This document shows, piece by piece, positions 1 through 9,507 of a DNA stretch of 64,000 bases. Position numbers and translations under genes: made by a program. The notes beneath the pieces were generated by a model that did no database searches, was not told the origin of the DNA, and saw only the letters and a program-made list of their open reading frames with translations. The first letter of the stretch is position 1, and each line of letters starts with the position of its first letter. The DNA is from Actinoalloteichus hoggarensis (GTDB lineage Bacteria; Actinomycetota; Actinomycetes; Mycobacteriales; Pseudonocardiaceae), in NCBI RefSeq assembly GCF_002234535.1, contig NZ_CP022521.1:3968001-4032000 (forward strand), read 5' to 3'.

Positions 1-2874
1 GCGGCGCGGCGACGCGGCGAGTTCCAGCGGACCGTCACCGCTTTTCTGCTGCCCACCGAGCAGTCCTGGCTCGGAGCCGGAGCAGCGGGCTCGGGTAGCA
101 GGGGGATCACGGCCGTCGACTCCCTGCTGGCCCGCACCACTCGGTCCGCGGCCGACGGCTCCCGACTGCTCACCGCGCTGGCGGCCGACAGGAACGCGAG
201 CACCGAACAGTGGTGGAGCCTGTTGTGCACGGCCGCGGACGGCCTCGACGACTACACCGTGCTGATCGGACTCGCCACCACGCTCCTTCACGGCAGACCC
301 CTCGGCGACGGCCGGGTACCGGCGGTGCCGGCGGCACGGGACGTCGCCGCCGCGATCTTGGCGGCGCTTCCGGCGGATGCCGCCTTCACCGCGCTGACGC
401 ACACCTCCGAGGAGGAGTGGGACGTGGGCGCGGCGGTGGCGACGGCGGTGCGCCGCTTCCCGCGCCGTGGCCTGCGGCTGCTGGCAGGCGTGCAGGCGAG
501 CGCGTCGACGGCGGCCGGTCGGCTGTCCCGCAATCTCGCCGCGGCGAATCCGGCGCTCGCCGCCGAGGTCCTCAGCACGCTGTCCGGCGCGGCCGCCGAC
601 CGGCTCGCGACGACGATCCAGGCGAACAACCGGTATCGAGTGGCAGCGGACGACGCCGTGCCCACGCCACTGACCGTCGTCCCGTGGACCCGGACCACGC
701 CTGCGTCGCCGGTACCGGCGATCTTCGATCTGCCCGTGCCGCCCACCGAACCGCCGAGCGCACACTGGTTGCCGGGCGAACAGCACGCGTGGGCTCGGCA
801 TCGAGCGGCCGAGGCCTATCACGATTGGGACGAAGCCTTCGCGGACTGGGCGTCGGTCGCCGATGCCCATCGCCGGGGCGCCCTGTCCGACTCGAAATCA
901 GTCCGTCTGTTCGCCGAGGGGCCTGCCACACTGGTCGGCCCGATGCTCGCGGAGTGGCACCCCGACTACTCCTGGGACATCGGGCGCCACGCGCGGAGGC
1001 TCGCCGGTCGCCACGGCGTCGCAGTGCTGCCGACTCTCCGGCGGATGGCCGCCGAACAGCCTCTCACCTGCGCGGTATCCCTCTTACCCTTTCGCGACGC
1101 CGCGGTGGCCGAGTTGATGGCCGAGCTGTTCTCCCGGAGTGCCACGGTGCGGACCGTGGCGTCGGCCTGGCTGGCTCGGCACGGCGTCCATGCCGCGCGG
1201 CTGCTGCTGCCCGCGGCGCTCGGCGGCGACGGACGGGGGCGGACACGGGCGCGGGCCGCACTGCGCGTCGCCGCCGACGGACACGAGGAGGCCGTCACCG
1301 CCGATGCCGCGCGGTTGTACGGGGAGGCGGCGGGCGAGGTCGTCGCGAGACTGACGGCCGTCGACCCCCTGGACACCGATCCGATGTCCGGGCGTGCCGC
1401 GCGGCAGCCGGTGGTCGGCGACTGGGCGGATCCCGTGCTGCTGCCGCCGATCCTGCTCTCCGACGGGCGACATACCCTCCCCCGCACCGCGATCCTCACC
1501 TTGCTGACCGTCCTGGCGACGCGCGGCATGCGGCGATCCCATCCGCTCCTCGTGGCGATCCGGGCGTCCTGTGACACGGCGTCGCTGGGCGAGTTCGTCT
1601 GGCGGCTTCATCAGATCAAGGAGAAGACGGACCGACGGGAACGGACGGGATGGGAGCAGCGCGCGGGCGCCGACGTCTCGGACTGGGCGGTGACCGCGCT
1701 CGGGCTCCTAGGGGATGACGAGACGGCCCGCCGGATCGCCGGGATCATCTCGGGCCGTGCACGGGTCGTCGGGGCCGCCAGGAACGTCGCGGTCGTGCGC
1801 GCGCTCGCCGAGATCGGCACCGACGCCGCGCTCACCCACCTCCAGCGCGTCGACCGGCGTGACCGGACCGAACGTCAGCAGGATCAGGCACGACTCTGGT
1901 TGACCATCGAGGCCGGTCGACGCGGCCTCGGACTCGCCCAGCTGGCACAGCGGACGGTGCCCCGCCTCGGGTTCGGTCCCGACGGGCGGCAGACCGTGGA
2001 CTACGGACGGCGACGCTTCAGCGTGAGCATCGACGACGGTCTTCAACTCGTCGTCACCGACGAGACCGGCGCCGTCCGCAAGACCCTGCCCGCCGTCCTG
2101 GCGAGTGACGACCACGAACGGGCACAGGCGGGGCAGGACCGGATTCGAGTGCTCCGCGCCGAACTGCGAGCCGTCGTCGACGACCAGGTCCGGAGGCTGA
2201 CCGACGAGATGACCCGACCGGTGCCGCAGCCGGTGGCACTGTTTCGAGAAGGACTGCACCATCCCGTGTTGTGGCCGGTGTCACGCGGTCTGGTGTGGCT
2301 CGCGGTCGAACCCGGCCGGAAGCCGGTGGCGTTCCGGGTCGCCGAGGACCGGACCTTCGCCGACGTCGACGACGATGAACTCGCCGTCACCGATGCGGCG
2401 ACCGTCTCCCCCGCCCATCCCGCACGGCTGGGCGCGGGCCTCGATCGTTGGGCGAAGACGTTCAGCGAGTACGAGATCCTGCAGCCCTTCCCTCAGCTGG
2501 GCAGGCCGGTACCCGCGCTGACCGACGACGAGCGGGGAGCGAGCGAACTGGCGCGGTTCCACGGGCTCGTCCTGACCGGCGCCGCCCTCCGCAGGCTCAC
2601 TCATCCCTCCCACGCCTGGCAGAAGGCCGGACTGCGCCCCGACGGCTCTTACCGTGCGCTCATCCGAGAGACCGGCGACCGGACGGTGGTCGTCGAACTG
2701 GACGTGTCGCCTGCGGGGAGGCGGCGGATACACCGAATCCGGCTCCACGACGAGCCCGGTGGCGGCTGGGGGGATCGCCAGGCAGGACGTCCCTTCGGTG
2801 ACCTCGACTCCGCGACCGCGGCGGAGGTCATCGCCGATCTGACCACGCTGACCGAAGCCGGACAGATCGCGTGA
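1..2874 (+). CDS. DUF4132 (MolR-like) protein, 5' end cut by window edge
   Basis: The reading frame is already open at base 1 (AARRRGEFQRT...) so the gene starts outside the window; 957 codons are visible. The C-terminal 250 residues carry the typical DUF4132 pattern: a beta-rich block around HAWQKAGLRPDGSYR, then VVELD, RRIHRI and GGGWGDR near the end. DUF4132 proteins are large cytoplasmic proteins of unknown biochemical role, loosely linked to the E. coli MolR annotation and to WGR-domain proteins. The middle consists of helical, HEAT-like stretches rich in Ala and Leu. The next 760 bases hold a broken copy of its C-terminus, so the locus has undergone a local duplication. No promoter is visible because the start is missing. 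Confidence 0.8.
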   Translation, partial: AARRRGEFQRTVTAFLLPTEQSWLGAGAAGSGSRGITAVDSLLARTTRSAADGSRLLTALAADRNASTEQWWSLLCTAADGLDDYTVLIGLATTLLHGRPLGDGRVPAVPAARDVAAAILAALPADAAFTALTHTSEEEWDVGAAVATAVRRFPRRGLRLLAGVQASASTAAGRLSRNLAAANPALAAEVLSTLSGAAADRLATTIQANNRYRVAADDAVPTPLTVVPWTRTTPASPVPAIFDLPVPPTEPPSAHWLPGEQHAWARHRAAEAYHDWDEAFADWASVADAHRRGALSDSKSVRLFAEGPATLVGPMLAEWHPDYSWDIGRHARRLAGRHGVAVLPTLRRMAAEQPLTCAVSLLPFRDAAVAELMAELFSRSATVRTVASAWLARHGVHAARLLLPAALGGDGRGRTRARAALRVAADGHEEAVTADAARLYGEAAGEVVARLTAVDPLDTDPMSGRAARQPVVGDWADPVLLPPILLSDGRHTLPRTAILTLLTVLATRGMRRSHPLLVAIRASCDTASLGEFVWRLHQIKEKTDRRERTGWEQRAGADVSDWAVTALGLLGDDETARRIAGIISGRARVVGAARNVAVVRALAEIGTDAALTHLQRVDRRDRTERQQDQARLWLTIEAGRRGLGLAQLAQRTVPRLGFGPDGRQTVDYGRRRFSVSIDDGLQLVVTDETGAVRKTLPAVLASDDHERAQAGQDRIRVLRAELRAVVDDQVRRLTDEMTRPVPQPVALFREGLHHPVLWPVSRGLVWLAVEPGRKPVAFRVAEDRTFADVDDDELAVTDAATVSPAHPARLGAGLDRWAKTFSEYEILQPFPQLGRPVPALTDDERGASELARFHGLVLTGAALRRLTHPSHAWQKAGLRPDGSYRALIRETGDRTVVVELDVSPAGRRRIHRIRLHDEPGGGWGDRQAGRPFGDLDSATAAEVIADLTTLTEAGQIA

Positions 2875-2890
2875 TCACCCACTGCCGACG

Positions 2891-3636
2891 ATGTCCCGCG
2901 CGTCCGGCCGGAGCGGCGCGACCACCGCGATCCGCGGGCGGGACGGCACGTGGCCGGCGGCGCTCGCCCGCCTGGGCCGGACGCGGTCCGCGTCGCGATT
3001 CCGCGGTCTGGTGGCGCACCCGATGCTCTGGCCGCTACTGCGCGGCCTGGTGTGGCTGGCGACGGAACCCGGTGGGGAACCGGTCGCGTTCCGCGTCGCC
3101 GAGGACCGCACCTTCGCCGACGTCGAGGACGACGAGCTCACGGTGAGCGACCTCCCGACCGTCACCGTCGCCCACCCCGTACGGCTCCGCGCCGACCTGG
3201 ATCGGTGGGCGAAGATCTTCGGTGAATACGAGATCATCCAGCCGTTTCCCCAGTTGGGCAAGCCGATTCCTGTGCTGACCGCTGCCGAGCGCGCGGCGAC
3301 CGAGCTGGTTCGATTCCAGGATCGCTCCGTTCCCACCACCGTGCTCGGCCGGTCCCTGCGCGGCGCGAGCGGCCGGTGGGGGCGGGATGGCAGGGCGACG
3401 GCTCGTACCGGTTCCTCGTCCGCCGGACCGCCGTGAACCGCACCGTGGTCGTGGAGCTGGGCGACTCGGTGTCGGGGCGGCGTCGGTTACGCCGGGTGCG
3501 ACTGGAGGACGAGTCCGGCGCGGGCTGGGGGGATCGGAAGTCGGCCGGTTCCTTCGGGGATCTCGACCCGGCGACCGCAGCCGAGGTCCTCACGGAACTG
3601 ACCGAACTGACCGGAGTCGACGAGGCGACGGTCTGA
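2891..3636 (+). pseudogene. Frameshifted partial duplicate of the DUF4132 C-terminus
   Basis: Frame 2 from 2891 encodes RGLVWLATEPGGEPVAFRVA, DRWAKIFGEYEIIQPFPQLG and ELVRF, matching the upstream gene (RGLVWLAVEPGRKPVAFRVA, DRWAKTFSEYEILQPFPQLG) almost residue for residue. Similarity then continues in frame 1 from about 3376 (WQGDGSYR, VVVEL, GAGWGDRKSAGSFGDLDPAT) to the stop at 3636. A frameshift with loss of a few codons therefore lies between about 3320 and 3375. The copy covers only the last 240 or so residues. It is best read as a decayed tandem paralogue; a short functional protein from either half is less likely. A sequencing error could explain the shift but not the missing 5' part. 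Confidence 0.8.
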
Positions 3637-3806
3637 CGGGGTCGGCCGTCGGGCAGGCCGCCCGCGAGGTCGGCGGTGCCGCGGCGAGGCAGGCCGGCCC
3701 TGCCGGGACGACGTCGGCGAGACCCGTGCCGCCCCGCCAGGACCCCCGGTGAGGCCGGGCCCGACGCCGATCGCGACCCGCGTCCCGGCCCGAGCAAGCG
3801 GGACGG

Positions 3807-4598
3807 CTACCCCCTGCGTCCGGTCAGCACCGTCACGGTCACCTCCTCCACGAACGGCGCGTGCGGCTCCAGCGCCCGGTGGATCTCCTCGGCGAAGCCC
3901 GGGCGGTCGGCGGGGACGGGCAGGCGGTCGACCGGGAGGGCGGACAGGACGCCGCCGACGATGTCGTCGCTCGACAGCACGTCCGAGTAGTCGATCTCGG
4001 TCGTCTCGGTCTGGAAGCCCGCGGTGACCAGGTCGGCGTGGTACGCCCGCCGCGTCGCCTCGTCGGATCCACAGGTGCGGGTGAGCCGCTGTCCCCGCCG
4101 ATGTTCCAGGAGGGCGCGCAGCGCCCGTGACCAGTCGGTCTCCTGGAGCCACAACGGGGTCCCGTTGGTCACCACGGCCACCCCGCCGCCCGGCCGCACC
4201 AGCGAGGACAGCATGGGGAACAGCGTGTCCCGGTCCATCCAGTGCAGTGCCTGACCGATGGTCACGGCACCCAGCGACCCGGCGCCCAGCAGAGCGCCGA
4301 GGGCAGGCAGATCCGAGTCGGCGCCGATCAGCCAGTTCACGTTGGTCGTGCCCTGGTCGGCGGCGGCCCGCCGACCAGCCAGCAGCATGTCCGGCTCCGG
4401 GTCCATGCCGATCACCGAGCGGACTCGCGCGGCCAACGGCAGAGTGAGCTGGCCGGTGCCGCAGCCGAGATCGAGGACCACGTCGTCGCCGGTCAGCCCG
4501 AAGACGGCCGTCAGCGCGTCGATCACCTCGTCCGGATAGCCCCGTCGATAACGCTGGTAGTAATCGGCCACCTCGCCGCGAAACCCCAGATCCGTCAT
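3807..4598 (-). CDS. Class I SAM-dependent methyltransferase
   Basis: A 263-residue protein starting MTDLGFRGEVADYYQRYRRG, with SAM-binding motif I VLDLGCGTGQLTLPLA at about residues 41-56, an acidic residue after the second strand (GMDPEPDMLL, about 65), and a motif similar to post II (SLGAVTIGQALHWMD, about 110-124). This is the Methyltransf_11/25 fold common to small-molecule methyltransferases; the ALHWMD segment is typical of trans-aconitate-like and uncharacterised actinobacterial members. The substrate cannot be told. It lies 179 bases downstream of the IclR gene on the same strand but shares no obvious function with it. Its 3' end faces the DUF4132 pseudogene. Confidence 0.85.
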   Translation of the reverse strand: MTDLGFRGEVADYYQRYRRGYPDEVIDALTAVFGLTGDDVVLDLGCGTGQLTLPLAARVRSVIGMDPEPDMLLAGRRAAADQGTTNVNWLIGADSDLPALGALLGAGSLGAVTIGQALHWMDRDTLFPMLSSLVRPGGGVAVVTNGTPLWLQETDWSRALRALLEHRRGQRLTRTCGSDEATRRAYHADLVTAGFQTETTEIDYSDVLSSDDIVGGVLSALPVDRLPVPADRPGFAEEIHRALEPHAPFVEEVTVTVLTGRRG

Positions 4599-4777
4599 GC
4601 CGACACTCTCTCAGGTGACGCGATCGGCGGGACGGCGATTCCGCTCTCGGCGTGATCTTCGACCGTCTGGAGCGCCGGGGCCTGCTCGCCCGCGGTCCGC
4701 CCTGGGCACCGGGCGTCCGCCGAGCCGACTCCGCCGGGCCGGTTCCGCGGCGTCGTCCGACACGGCGACGACCACGG

Positions 4778-5557
4778 CTACCGCCGCCGCGGCGACGCGA
4801 ACCGTTCCAACTCGTCTCTGACGCTGGTCAGCGCGGCGAGGATCCGCGGGGTGGTCGTCTCGTTCCATCGAGCCGAGGGCGCCGTCACACTGATCGCGTC
4901 CAGGGACGCCTGGCCGAGCCGTAACGGCACCGCGACGCAGGACACGCCCGGCTCGTTCTCCTCGTACTCGCTCGCCCAGCCGCGCTCGGCGGCCTGGCTC
5001 AGTTCGGCGAGCAGGGTGTCGACGTCGGTCCGGGTGGCGGCGGTGAGCGCCTCCAGGCGTGGGCCGACGATGCGTCGGACGTCCTCCGGTGGCAGGCAGG
5101 CCAGCATCGCCTTGCCCAGCGCCGTCGCGTGGGCGGGCAGTCTGCGGCCGATGGCCGAAAACAGCCGAAGTGGATGTACCGACTCGCGCTTGGCGAGGTA
5201 GACGACGTCGGCGCCGTCGAGCCTGCCGAGGTGGACGGCCTCCCCGGTCCGCCGCGCGATCTCGTCGAGCGCCTCCTGACATCGGGCGGTGACCGGATCG
5301 GCGTCCACGTAGGCGGTGCCGATCTGGAGAGCGCGCACGCCGAGGGAGAAGCGGGTGCGGGAGCCGTCCTGGTCGATCCACCGCCGGTCAAGCAGGGTGT
5401 GCAGCAGGGCGTGCAGGCTGGACTTCGGAATGTCGAGCCGGGTCCGCAGCTCGCCGAGCGTCAGCTCGCCGTGCTCCGCCAGGCATTCCAGAATCGCCAG
5501 CACCCGGTCCGCGGACTTGACCGGAGCGTGCGCTCCACCGCCGGGGTCCAGGGCCAT
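4778..5557 (-). CDS. IclR-family transcriptional regulator
   Basis: A 259-residue protein. Residues about 12-70 form the winged helix (VKSADRVLAILECLAEHGEL, then LDIPKSSLHALLHTL as recognition helix) and residues about 85-255 the GAF-like IclR effector domain (RTGEAVHLGRLDGADVVYLA, ATALGKAMLACLP, GVSCVAVPL). The chosen ATG has GAGGAG eight bases upstream; the frame stays open for 980 bases further upstream, but that extension has no sensible composition. Divergent from the sugar-acid transport operon, whose expression it probably represses until a sugar acid or breakdown product binds. A strong palindrome at 5648-5672, about 90 bases upstream of the start, is the likely operator and implies autoregulation. 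Confidence 0.9.
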   Translation of the reverse strand: MALDPGGGAHAPVKSADRVLAILECLAEHGELTLGELRTRLDIPKSSLHALLHTLLDRRWIDQDGSRTRFSLGVRALQIGTAYVDADPVTARCQEALDEIARRTGEAVHLGRLDGADVVYLAKRESVHPLRLFSAIGRRLPAHATALGKAMLACLPPEDVRRIVGPRLEALTAATRTDVDTLLAELSQAAERGWASEYEENEPGVSCVAVPLRLGQASLDAISVTAPSARWNETTTPRILAALTSVRDELERFASPRRR

Positions 5558-5647
5558 TCCGGTCTCCTCGTCTCGCGATCTCACGGTTTCCTCCCGATCC
5601 CCGCGACCCTTCCGCAGCGGAGATCGATGCCGTATCTTCCAGAAATC

Positions 5648-5672
5648 TGACCACGGTTCACATATGTGGTCA
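5648..5672. promoter_or_regulatory. Palindromic IclR-type operator
   Basis: TGACCAC at 5648-5654 and GTGGTCA at 5666-5672 form a perfect 7-bp inverted repeat with 11 bases between; inside it sits the perfect 10-bp palindrome CACATATGTG (5659-5668). It is an AT-rich island in the long divergent region between the IclR gene and the transport operon. IclR-family operators are often of the GGTTCA-N-TGAACC kind, which GGTTCACATATGTGG resembles. Assignment to this regulator rests on position. Confidence 0.6.
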
Positions 5673-5702
5673 ACGTCGGCGGCAACGGCGAACGGGGGAC
5701 GC

Positions 5703-5906
5703 ATGTCCGATGTCATCTTCGAACCGAGAACCGGGCTGCGCGGGCGGTCCTCGGGTGGACGACCCGCGACCGCGAGTCCGACCGTCATCCGGTCGACGGT
5801 GATCCGCTCGCCTAGGACGGCGCCGCACACCCCCGCGGCCCGGTCGACGGCTCGGGACGCCCTCGGCGGCGGTCCTGCCGCCGAATCGCCGGAATCGACA
5901 CCGTGA
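5703..5906 (+). CDS. Doubtful small ORF, 67 aa
   Basis: An ATG preceded by GAACGGGGGACGC, a good ribosome-binding site with the G-run about 5 bases upstream. The product begins with an ordinary-looking segment (MSDVIFEPRTGLRG) and then turns into Arg/Pro/Ser/Ala-rich sequence. It starts just 30 bases downstream of the IclR-type palindrome. It may be a leader peptide, the degraded 5' end of a lost gene, or chance. No family recognised. Confidence 0.25.
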   Translation: MSDVIFEPRTGLRGRSSGGRPATASPTVIRSTVIRSPRTAPHTPAARSTARDALGGGPAAESPESTP

Positions 5907-6302
5907 CCGGCCGGGCAGGCGGCCACCCCGCCCTGTCCCCCGGACGATGACGTCGACCGACGCCCCGCGCTCCGCGGCCGTCCTCGGGTTCTGACGACTC
6001 TCAGGCGGCCGGCCCTCGCTCGGAAGCGGCCTCGTCGTGGGCGCCGCGGCACCGAACCGACGTCGTCCCGCGGTGCCCGGCGGGGCGGAGTACCCGCGGC
6101 GACCCGCCACGCGCCTCCGACGAACACGCTTACCCGCCAGGCAGACCGAGTCTGGCCACGACCGACCACCGACGACGGCGAGTCGACGCCCCGTCGAGAA
6201 GGGCATCCCCGCTTCACCCCGGGCGGAGACCGGGCCGCGGCGACGACGCTCGCGAGCCCGCGGCCCGGGTGAGATCGGCAGTGAACTGAGCTGGAGGCAA
6301 CG

Positions 6303-7592
6303 ATGCTGAAGCGACGCGAAGCCCTGCGAATACTGGGACTGAGCGCGGTCCTGGGTTCGGGTGCGCTCGGACTCGCCGGGTGCGGCCGATCGGGGGGCGG
6401 AGCGAACGGCCCGCTGCGGGTGGCCATGGTCAACCACGTGTGGACCGACGCCGTGCGGCCGAAGATCGAGGAGTTCGAGGACCTCGCCGGCCGCCGGGTG
6501 CTCGTCTCGACGATGACCTCGGACCAGCTGTCGAACACCTACAACGTCAAGTTGAACGCCAGCGCCCCCGACCTCGACGTCATGATGTACCGGCCGTTAC
6601 AGGAGCAGCTCCTGTTCGCCCGCAACGGCTGGCTCGCCGAGTTGAACGACCTCGTGGAGTCCGACCCGGATTACGACTGGGACGACGTCCAGGACGCGGC
6701 GAAGGAGCGGGTCACGATCGACGGCCGGATCTTCGGCGTCCCGATCATCAGCGAGCGCCCGACGCTGTACTACCGCCGTGATCTCGTCGACGCGCCGCCG
6801 ACGACGCTCACCGAGATGCTGGAGACGGCCCGCAGGCTGCACGATCCCGGCGCGGGCCTGCACGGTTTCACGGGCCGAGGGCAGCGGGCGGGCGCGGTGA
6901 GCATGTTCTCCAGCTACCTGTACTCGTTCGGCGGGGACTTCATCGTCGACGGCCGCTCCGGGGTCGGCTCGCCGGAGGCCCTGGCCGCCTACGAGTACTA
7001 CGGGCGCCTGCTGCGTGAGGTCGGGCCCATCGGCTCCACCAACATGACCCTGGAGCAGATCACGCCGATCTTCGCCCAGGGCAAGGCCGTCTTCGCGATC
7101 GACGCCGACGCGGTCTATCAGAACTTCATCGACCCGGCGACCTCACTGGTCGGCGACCGTACGGGGTTCGCCGCCTTCCCGGCGGGCCCCGCGGGCTCGC
7201 GCCCCTTCAACATCCCGTCGTGGGGCTTGACCGTGAACGTGTTCTCGGAGCGCAGGGACGCCGCCTGGGAGTTCATCCGCTGGGCCAGCGGCCCGGAGAT
7301 GACGCTGCGGCTGCAGAACGAGGGCGTGCCCAGCGCCAGGGACTCCGCCTGGGCGGACGAGGCGAGTCTGGCCTCCTTCCCGCCGGATCTCGCCGAGTCG
7401 ATGGCCGCGGGCATCGCGACCGGGGTCGGGGCCGACCGACCCGACGTGGTCCAGGTCGGTCGGGCCCGCGACATCGTCGGACGGCCGATCGTGGCGAGCA
7501 TCCTCGGCGACGACGTCGCCTCGTCCGCGCGAGACGCCTCGGCGGAGTTCGACGACTTCCTGGTCCGCGACGCACGACAGAGGCAGCTCTGA
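6303..7592 (+). CDS. Sugar ABC transporter substrate-binding lipoprotein
   Basis: A 429-residue family 1 extracellular solute-binding protein. The N-terminus has the twin-arginine-like KRREALRILG, a hydrophobic stretch and lipobox LAGC with the lipidated Cys at residue 27, so it is an exported, membrane-anchored receptor. Conserved features include LNASAPDLDVMMYRPLQEQLLFARNGWLAELNDLV split over residues 80-115, YYRRDLVD and the WGLTVN near residue 305. It starts the operon with two permeases 1 base downstream. Together with the mannonate-dehydratase-like gene it probably imports a sugar acid or glucuronide. The operon lacks an ATPase, as is usual in actinomycetes that share a single MsiK-like ATPase among sugar importers. 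GGAGGCAACG precedes the ATG. Confidence 0.9.
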   Translation: MLKRREALRILGLSAVLGSGALGLAGCGRSGGGANGPLRVAMVNHVWTDAVRPKIEEFEDLAGRRVLVSTMTSDQLSNTYNVKLNASAPDLDVMMYRPLQEQLLFARNGWLAELNDLVESDPDYDWDDVQDAAKERVTIDGRIFGVPIISERPTLYYRRDLVDAPPTTLTEMLETARRLHDPGAGLHGFTGRGQRAGAVSMFSSYLYSFGGDFIVDGRSGVGSPEALAAYEYYGRLLREVGPIGSTNMTLEQITPIFAQGKAVFAIDADAVYQNFIDPATSLVGDRTGFAAFPAGPAGSRPFNIPSWGLTVNVFSERRDAAWEFIRWASGPEMTLRLQNEGVPSARDSAWADEASLASFPPDLAESMAAGIATGVGADRPDVVQVGRARDIVGRPIVASILGDDVASSARDASAEFDDFLVRDARQRQL

Positions 7593-7593
7593 C

Positions 7594-8484
7594 ATGGCCA
7601 TTCGAACACTCGAGCAGGAGAACCGTCGTCTCAAGTGGACGATGCTCGCCCCGGCGCTGATCTTCATCGGCGTGATGATCGTCTTCCCGATCCTCTACAC
7701 CGTCTATCTCAGCCTGACCGACGCCTTCGGCGCGGTGAACGCCGACAGCTCCTTCGTCGGCCTGCTGAACTTCACCGACTCGCTGAGCGACATGCGTCGC
7801 TTCTGGCCTGCCGTCGGCCGCACGGTCGTCTTCACCCTCGCCGCCGTCGCGCTGGAACTGACCCTGGGCCTCGCCCTGGCGATGCTGCTGCGCCGACCGT
7901 TCCGGGGCATGCGCTGGGTGCGCACCATCATGATGGTGCCGCTGCTGGCCACGCCGGTCGCCGTGGGCGTGCTGTGGCTGCTCATCCTCGACCCCACGAC
8001 CGGCATCGCCAACACGCTGCTGGGCTTCGTCGGCATCCCGCCACAGCCGTTCCTCGGCTCGATCGCCCAGTCGCTGCCGACGCTGGTGCTCATCGACGTC
8101 TGGCAGTGGACCCCGATGATGACGCTGCTGCTGTTGGCGGGCCTGAGCACGCTGCCCACCGAGCCGGACGAGGCGGCGCTCGTCGACGGAGCCTCGCCCT
8201 GGCAACGGTTCCGGCACGTCACGCTGCCCATGCTGACCACCACGATCATCACCGCGCTGGTCCTGCGCAGCGTCGACGCGCTCAAGACGTTCGATCTGAT
8301 CTACGCGACCAAGGGACCCGGCGGCGGATCGAGCCATGAGGCGGAGACGCTCAACATCTACGCCTACGGACTGACGTTCGACTACCAGGAGTACGGGCTC
8401 GCCGCGGCGGTCCTCGTCGTCTTCACCGTCATCATCGTCCTGATCGTCCTCGCGCTCCGGCGCCGTTCATCGAAGGCCTCCTGA
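7594..8484 (+). CDS. ABC sugar permease, MalF/UgpA type
   Basis: A 296-residue inner-membrane permease with six predicted membrane segments. The first is IFIGVMIVFPILYTVYLSL (about residues 24-42). The cytoplasmic EAA loop that contacts the ATPase is visible as EPDEAALVDGASPWQRFRHV (about residues 189-208), matching the EAA---G consensus. The start codon is one base after the stop of the binding-protein gene and the stop overlaps the next start (TGATG), so the three genes are translated as a unit. Imports the ligand captured by the lipoprotein. Confidence 0.92.
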   Translation: MAIRTLEQENRRLKWTMLAPALIFIGVMIVFPILYTVYLSLTDAFGAVNADSSFVGLLNFTDSLSDMRRFWPAVGRTVVFTLAAVALELTLGLALAMLLRRPFRGMRWVRTIMMVPLLATPVAVGVLWLLILDPTTGIANTLLGFVGIPPQPFLGSIAQSLPTLVLIDVWQWTPMMTLLLLAGLSTLPTEPDEAALVDGASPWQRFRHVTLPMLTTTIITALVLRSVDALKTFDLIYATKGPGGGSSHEAETLNIYAYGLTFDYQEYGLAAAVLVVFTVIIVLIVLALRRRSSKAS

Positions 8485-9362
8485 TGACCGTCCTGTCGCC
8501 GAATCCCACGCCCACCTCCGCGCCCTCCGCCGGGGTCCGGGGACACCACCGACGCCGCCGCACGCTCAACGGTCTGCGGCTCGCCGGGATCGCCCTGGTC
8601 AGCGCGGTGTTCGCCGCGCCGCTGATCTGGATGGTGCTCGCCGCGTTCAAGACCAACGTGCAGATCGGCAATCCAGCGGACGCGGTGGTGTTCACCCCGA
8701 CCACGCAGAACTTCCGCAACGTCGTGAGCGAGGGCGTGTTCCTCCCCGCGATGCTGAACTCCGCGATCGTCGGCATCGTCTCGACGGTGCTCTCCGCGCT
8801 CATCGCGGTGCCCGCCGCCTGGGCCATCGGGCGGTTCGCCATGCAACGGGCGGGCAACTGGGTGCTGATCGCGCGCATCATCCCGGCCGTGTCGCTGCTG
8901 GTGCCCTGGTACTACCTGTTCGCCCGGCTGGAGATGGTCGGCGGATACACCGTGCTGGTGCTCAGCCACATGTTCGTCTCGGTTCCGCTGATCACCTGGA
9001 TCATGATCGGATTCTTCTCCGGTCTGCCCGCCGAACTGGAGGAGGCGGGTCGCGTCGACGGCCTCTCCGCGTTCGGCGCCTTCCGGCGGATCTCGCTGCC
9101 GCTGGCGGCGCCCGGCACCGCGACCGCCTGTGTGCTGGCGCTGGTGTTCAGCTGGAACAACTTCATGTTCGCTCTGATCCTGTCCGACGAGTCCACCAAG
9201 ACGCTGCCGGTGGCGCTGTTCAACTTCATGTCCTATGCCAGCGTCGACTGGGGCGGCCTGATGGCGGCGTCCACGCTGATGAGCGTGCCCGTCATCCTCG
9301 CGGCCGTCTTCGGGCAGCGGTATCTCGTCGCGGGCCTCACCGCGGGAGCCACGAAGGGGTGA
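8484..9362 (+). CDS. ABC sugar permease, MalG/UgpE type
   Basis: A 292-residue permease that pairs with the MalF-type subunit. A longer, polar N-terminus (about 30 residues, Pro/Arg-rich) precedes the first membrane segment ([20 protein letters not shown]). The EAA loop reads [20 protein letters not shown] (about residues 182-201). The ATG overlaps the stop of the upstream gene by one base (TGATG), indicating coupling. The next gene, encoding the mannonate-dehydratase-like enzyme, follows after 145 bases on the same strand, so transport and catabolism are probably expressed together. Confidence 0.92.
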   Translation: MTVLSPNPTPTSAPSAGVRGHHRRRRTLNGLRLAGIALVSAVFAAPLIWMVLAAFKTNVQIGNPADAVVFTPTTQNFRNVVSEGVFLPAMLNSAIVGIVSTVLSALIAVPAAWAIGRFAMQRAGNWVLIARIIPAVSLLVPWYYLFARLEMVGGYTVLVLSHMFVSVPLITWIMIGFFSGLPAELEEAGRVDGLSAFGAFRRISLPLAAPGTATACVLALVFSWNNFMFALILSDESTKTLPVALFNFMSYASVDWGGLMAASTLMSVPVILAAVFGQRYLVAGLTAGATKG

Positions 9363-9507
9363 CCGTCACGCAGGCTCGTCCTCGGGCGATCACGGTCCCC
9401 CGATGCCGACGACACCCGGCCGGTCGCACCGGCGACGACGTCGGCATCGCACCAGAAGAGTCGACTCGGCCTCGTCGCGTCGACGTCGCCATCACGAAAG
9501 GATTCAC

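Larger units (their letters stand above)
5558..6302. other. 745-base divergent region between iclR-type gene and transport operon
   Basis: Holds the IclR-type palindrome near its left end and a doubtful 67-codon ORF (5703-5906). The remaining 400 bases, up to the GGAG-like site AGCTGGAGGCAACG just before the start at 6303, show no convincing gene on either strand: the open frames have the Arg/Pro/Gly-rich composition expected of GC-rich noncoding DNA. If the operon promoter lies near the operator, its mRNA would have an unusually long leader of about 600 bases; otherwise a second promoter lies nearer to 6303. Confidence 0.5.

Noticed and set aside
4778-6538. A 586-residue protein on the minus strand
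   Set aside because: Only the last 259 residues are IclR-like; the extension is Arg/Pro-rich, covers the operator and lacks a ribosome-binding site.
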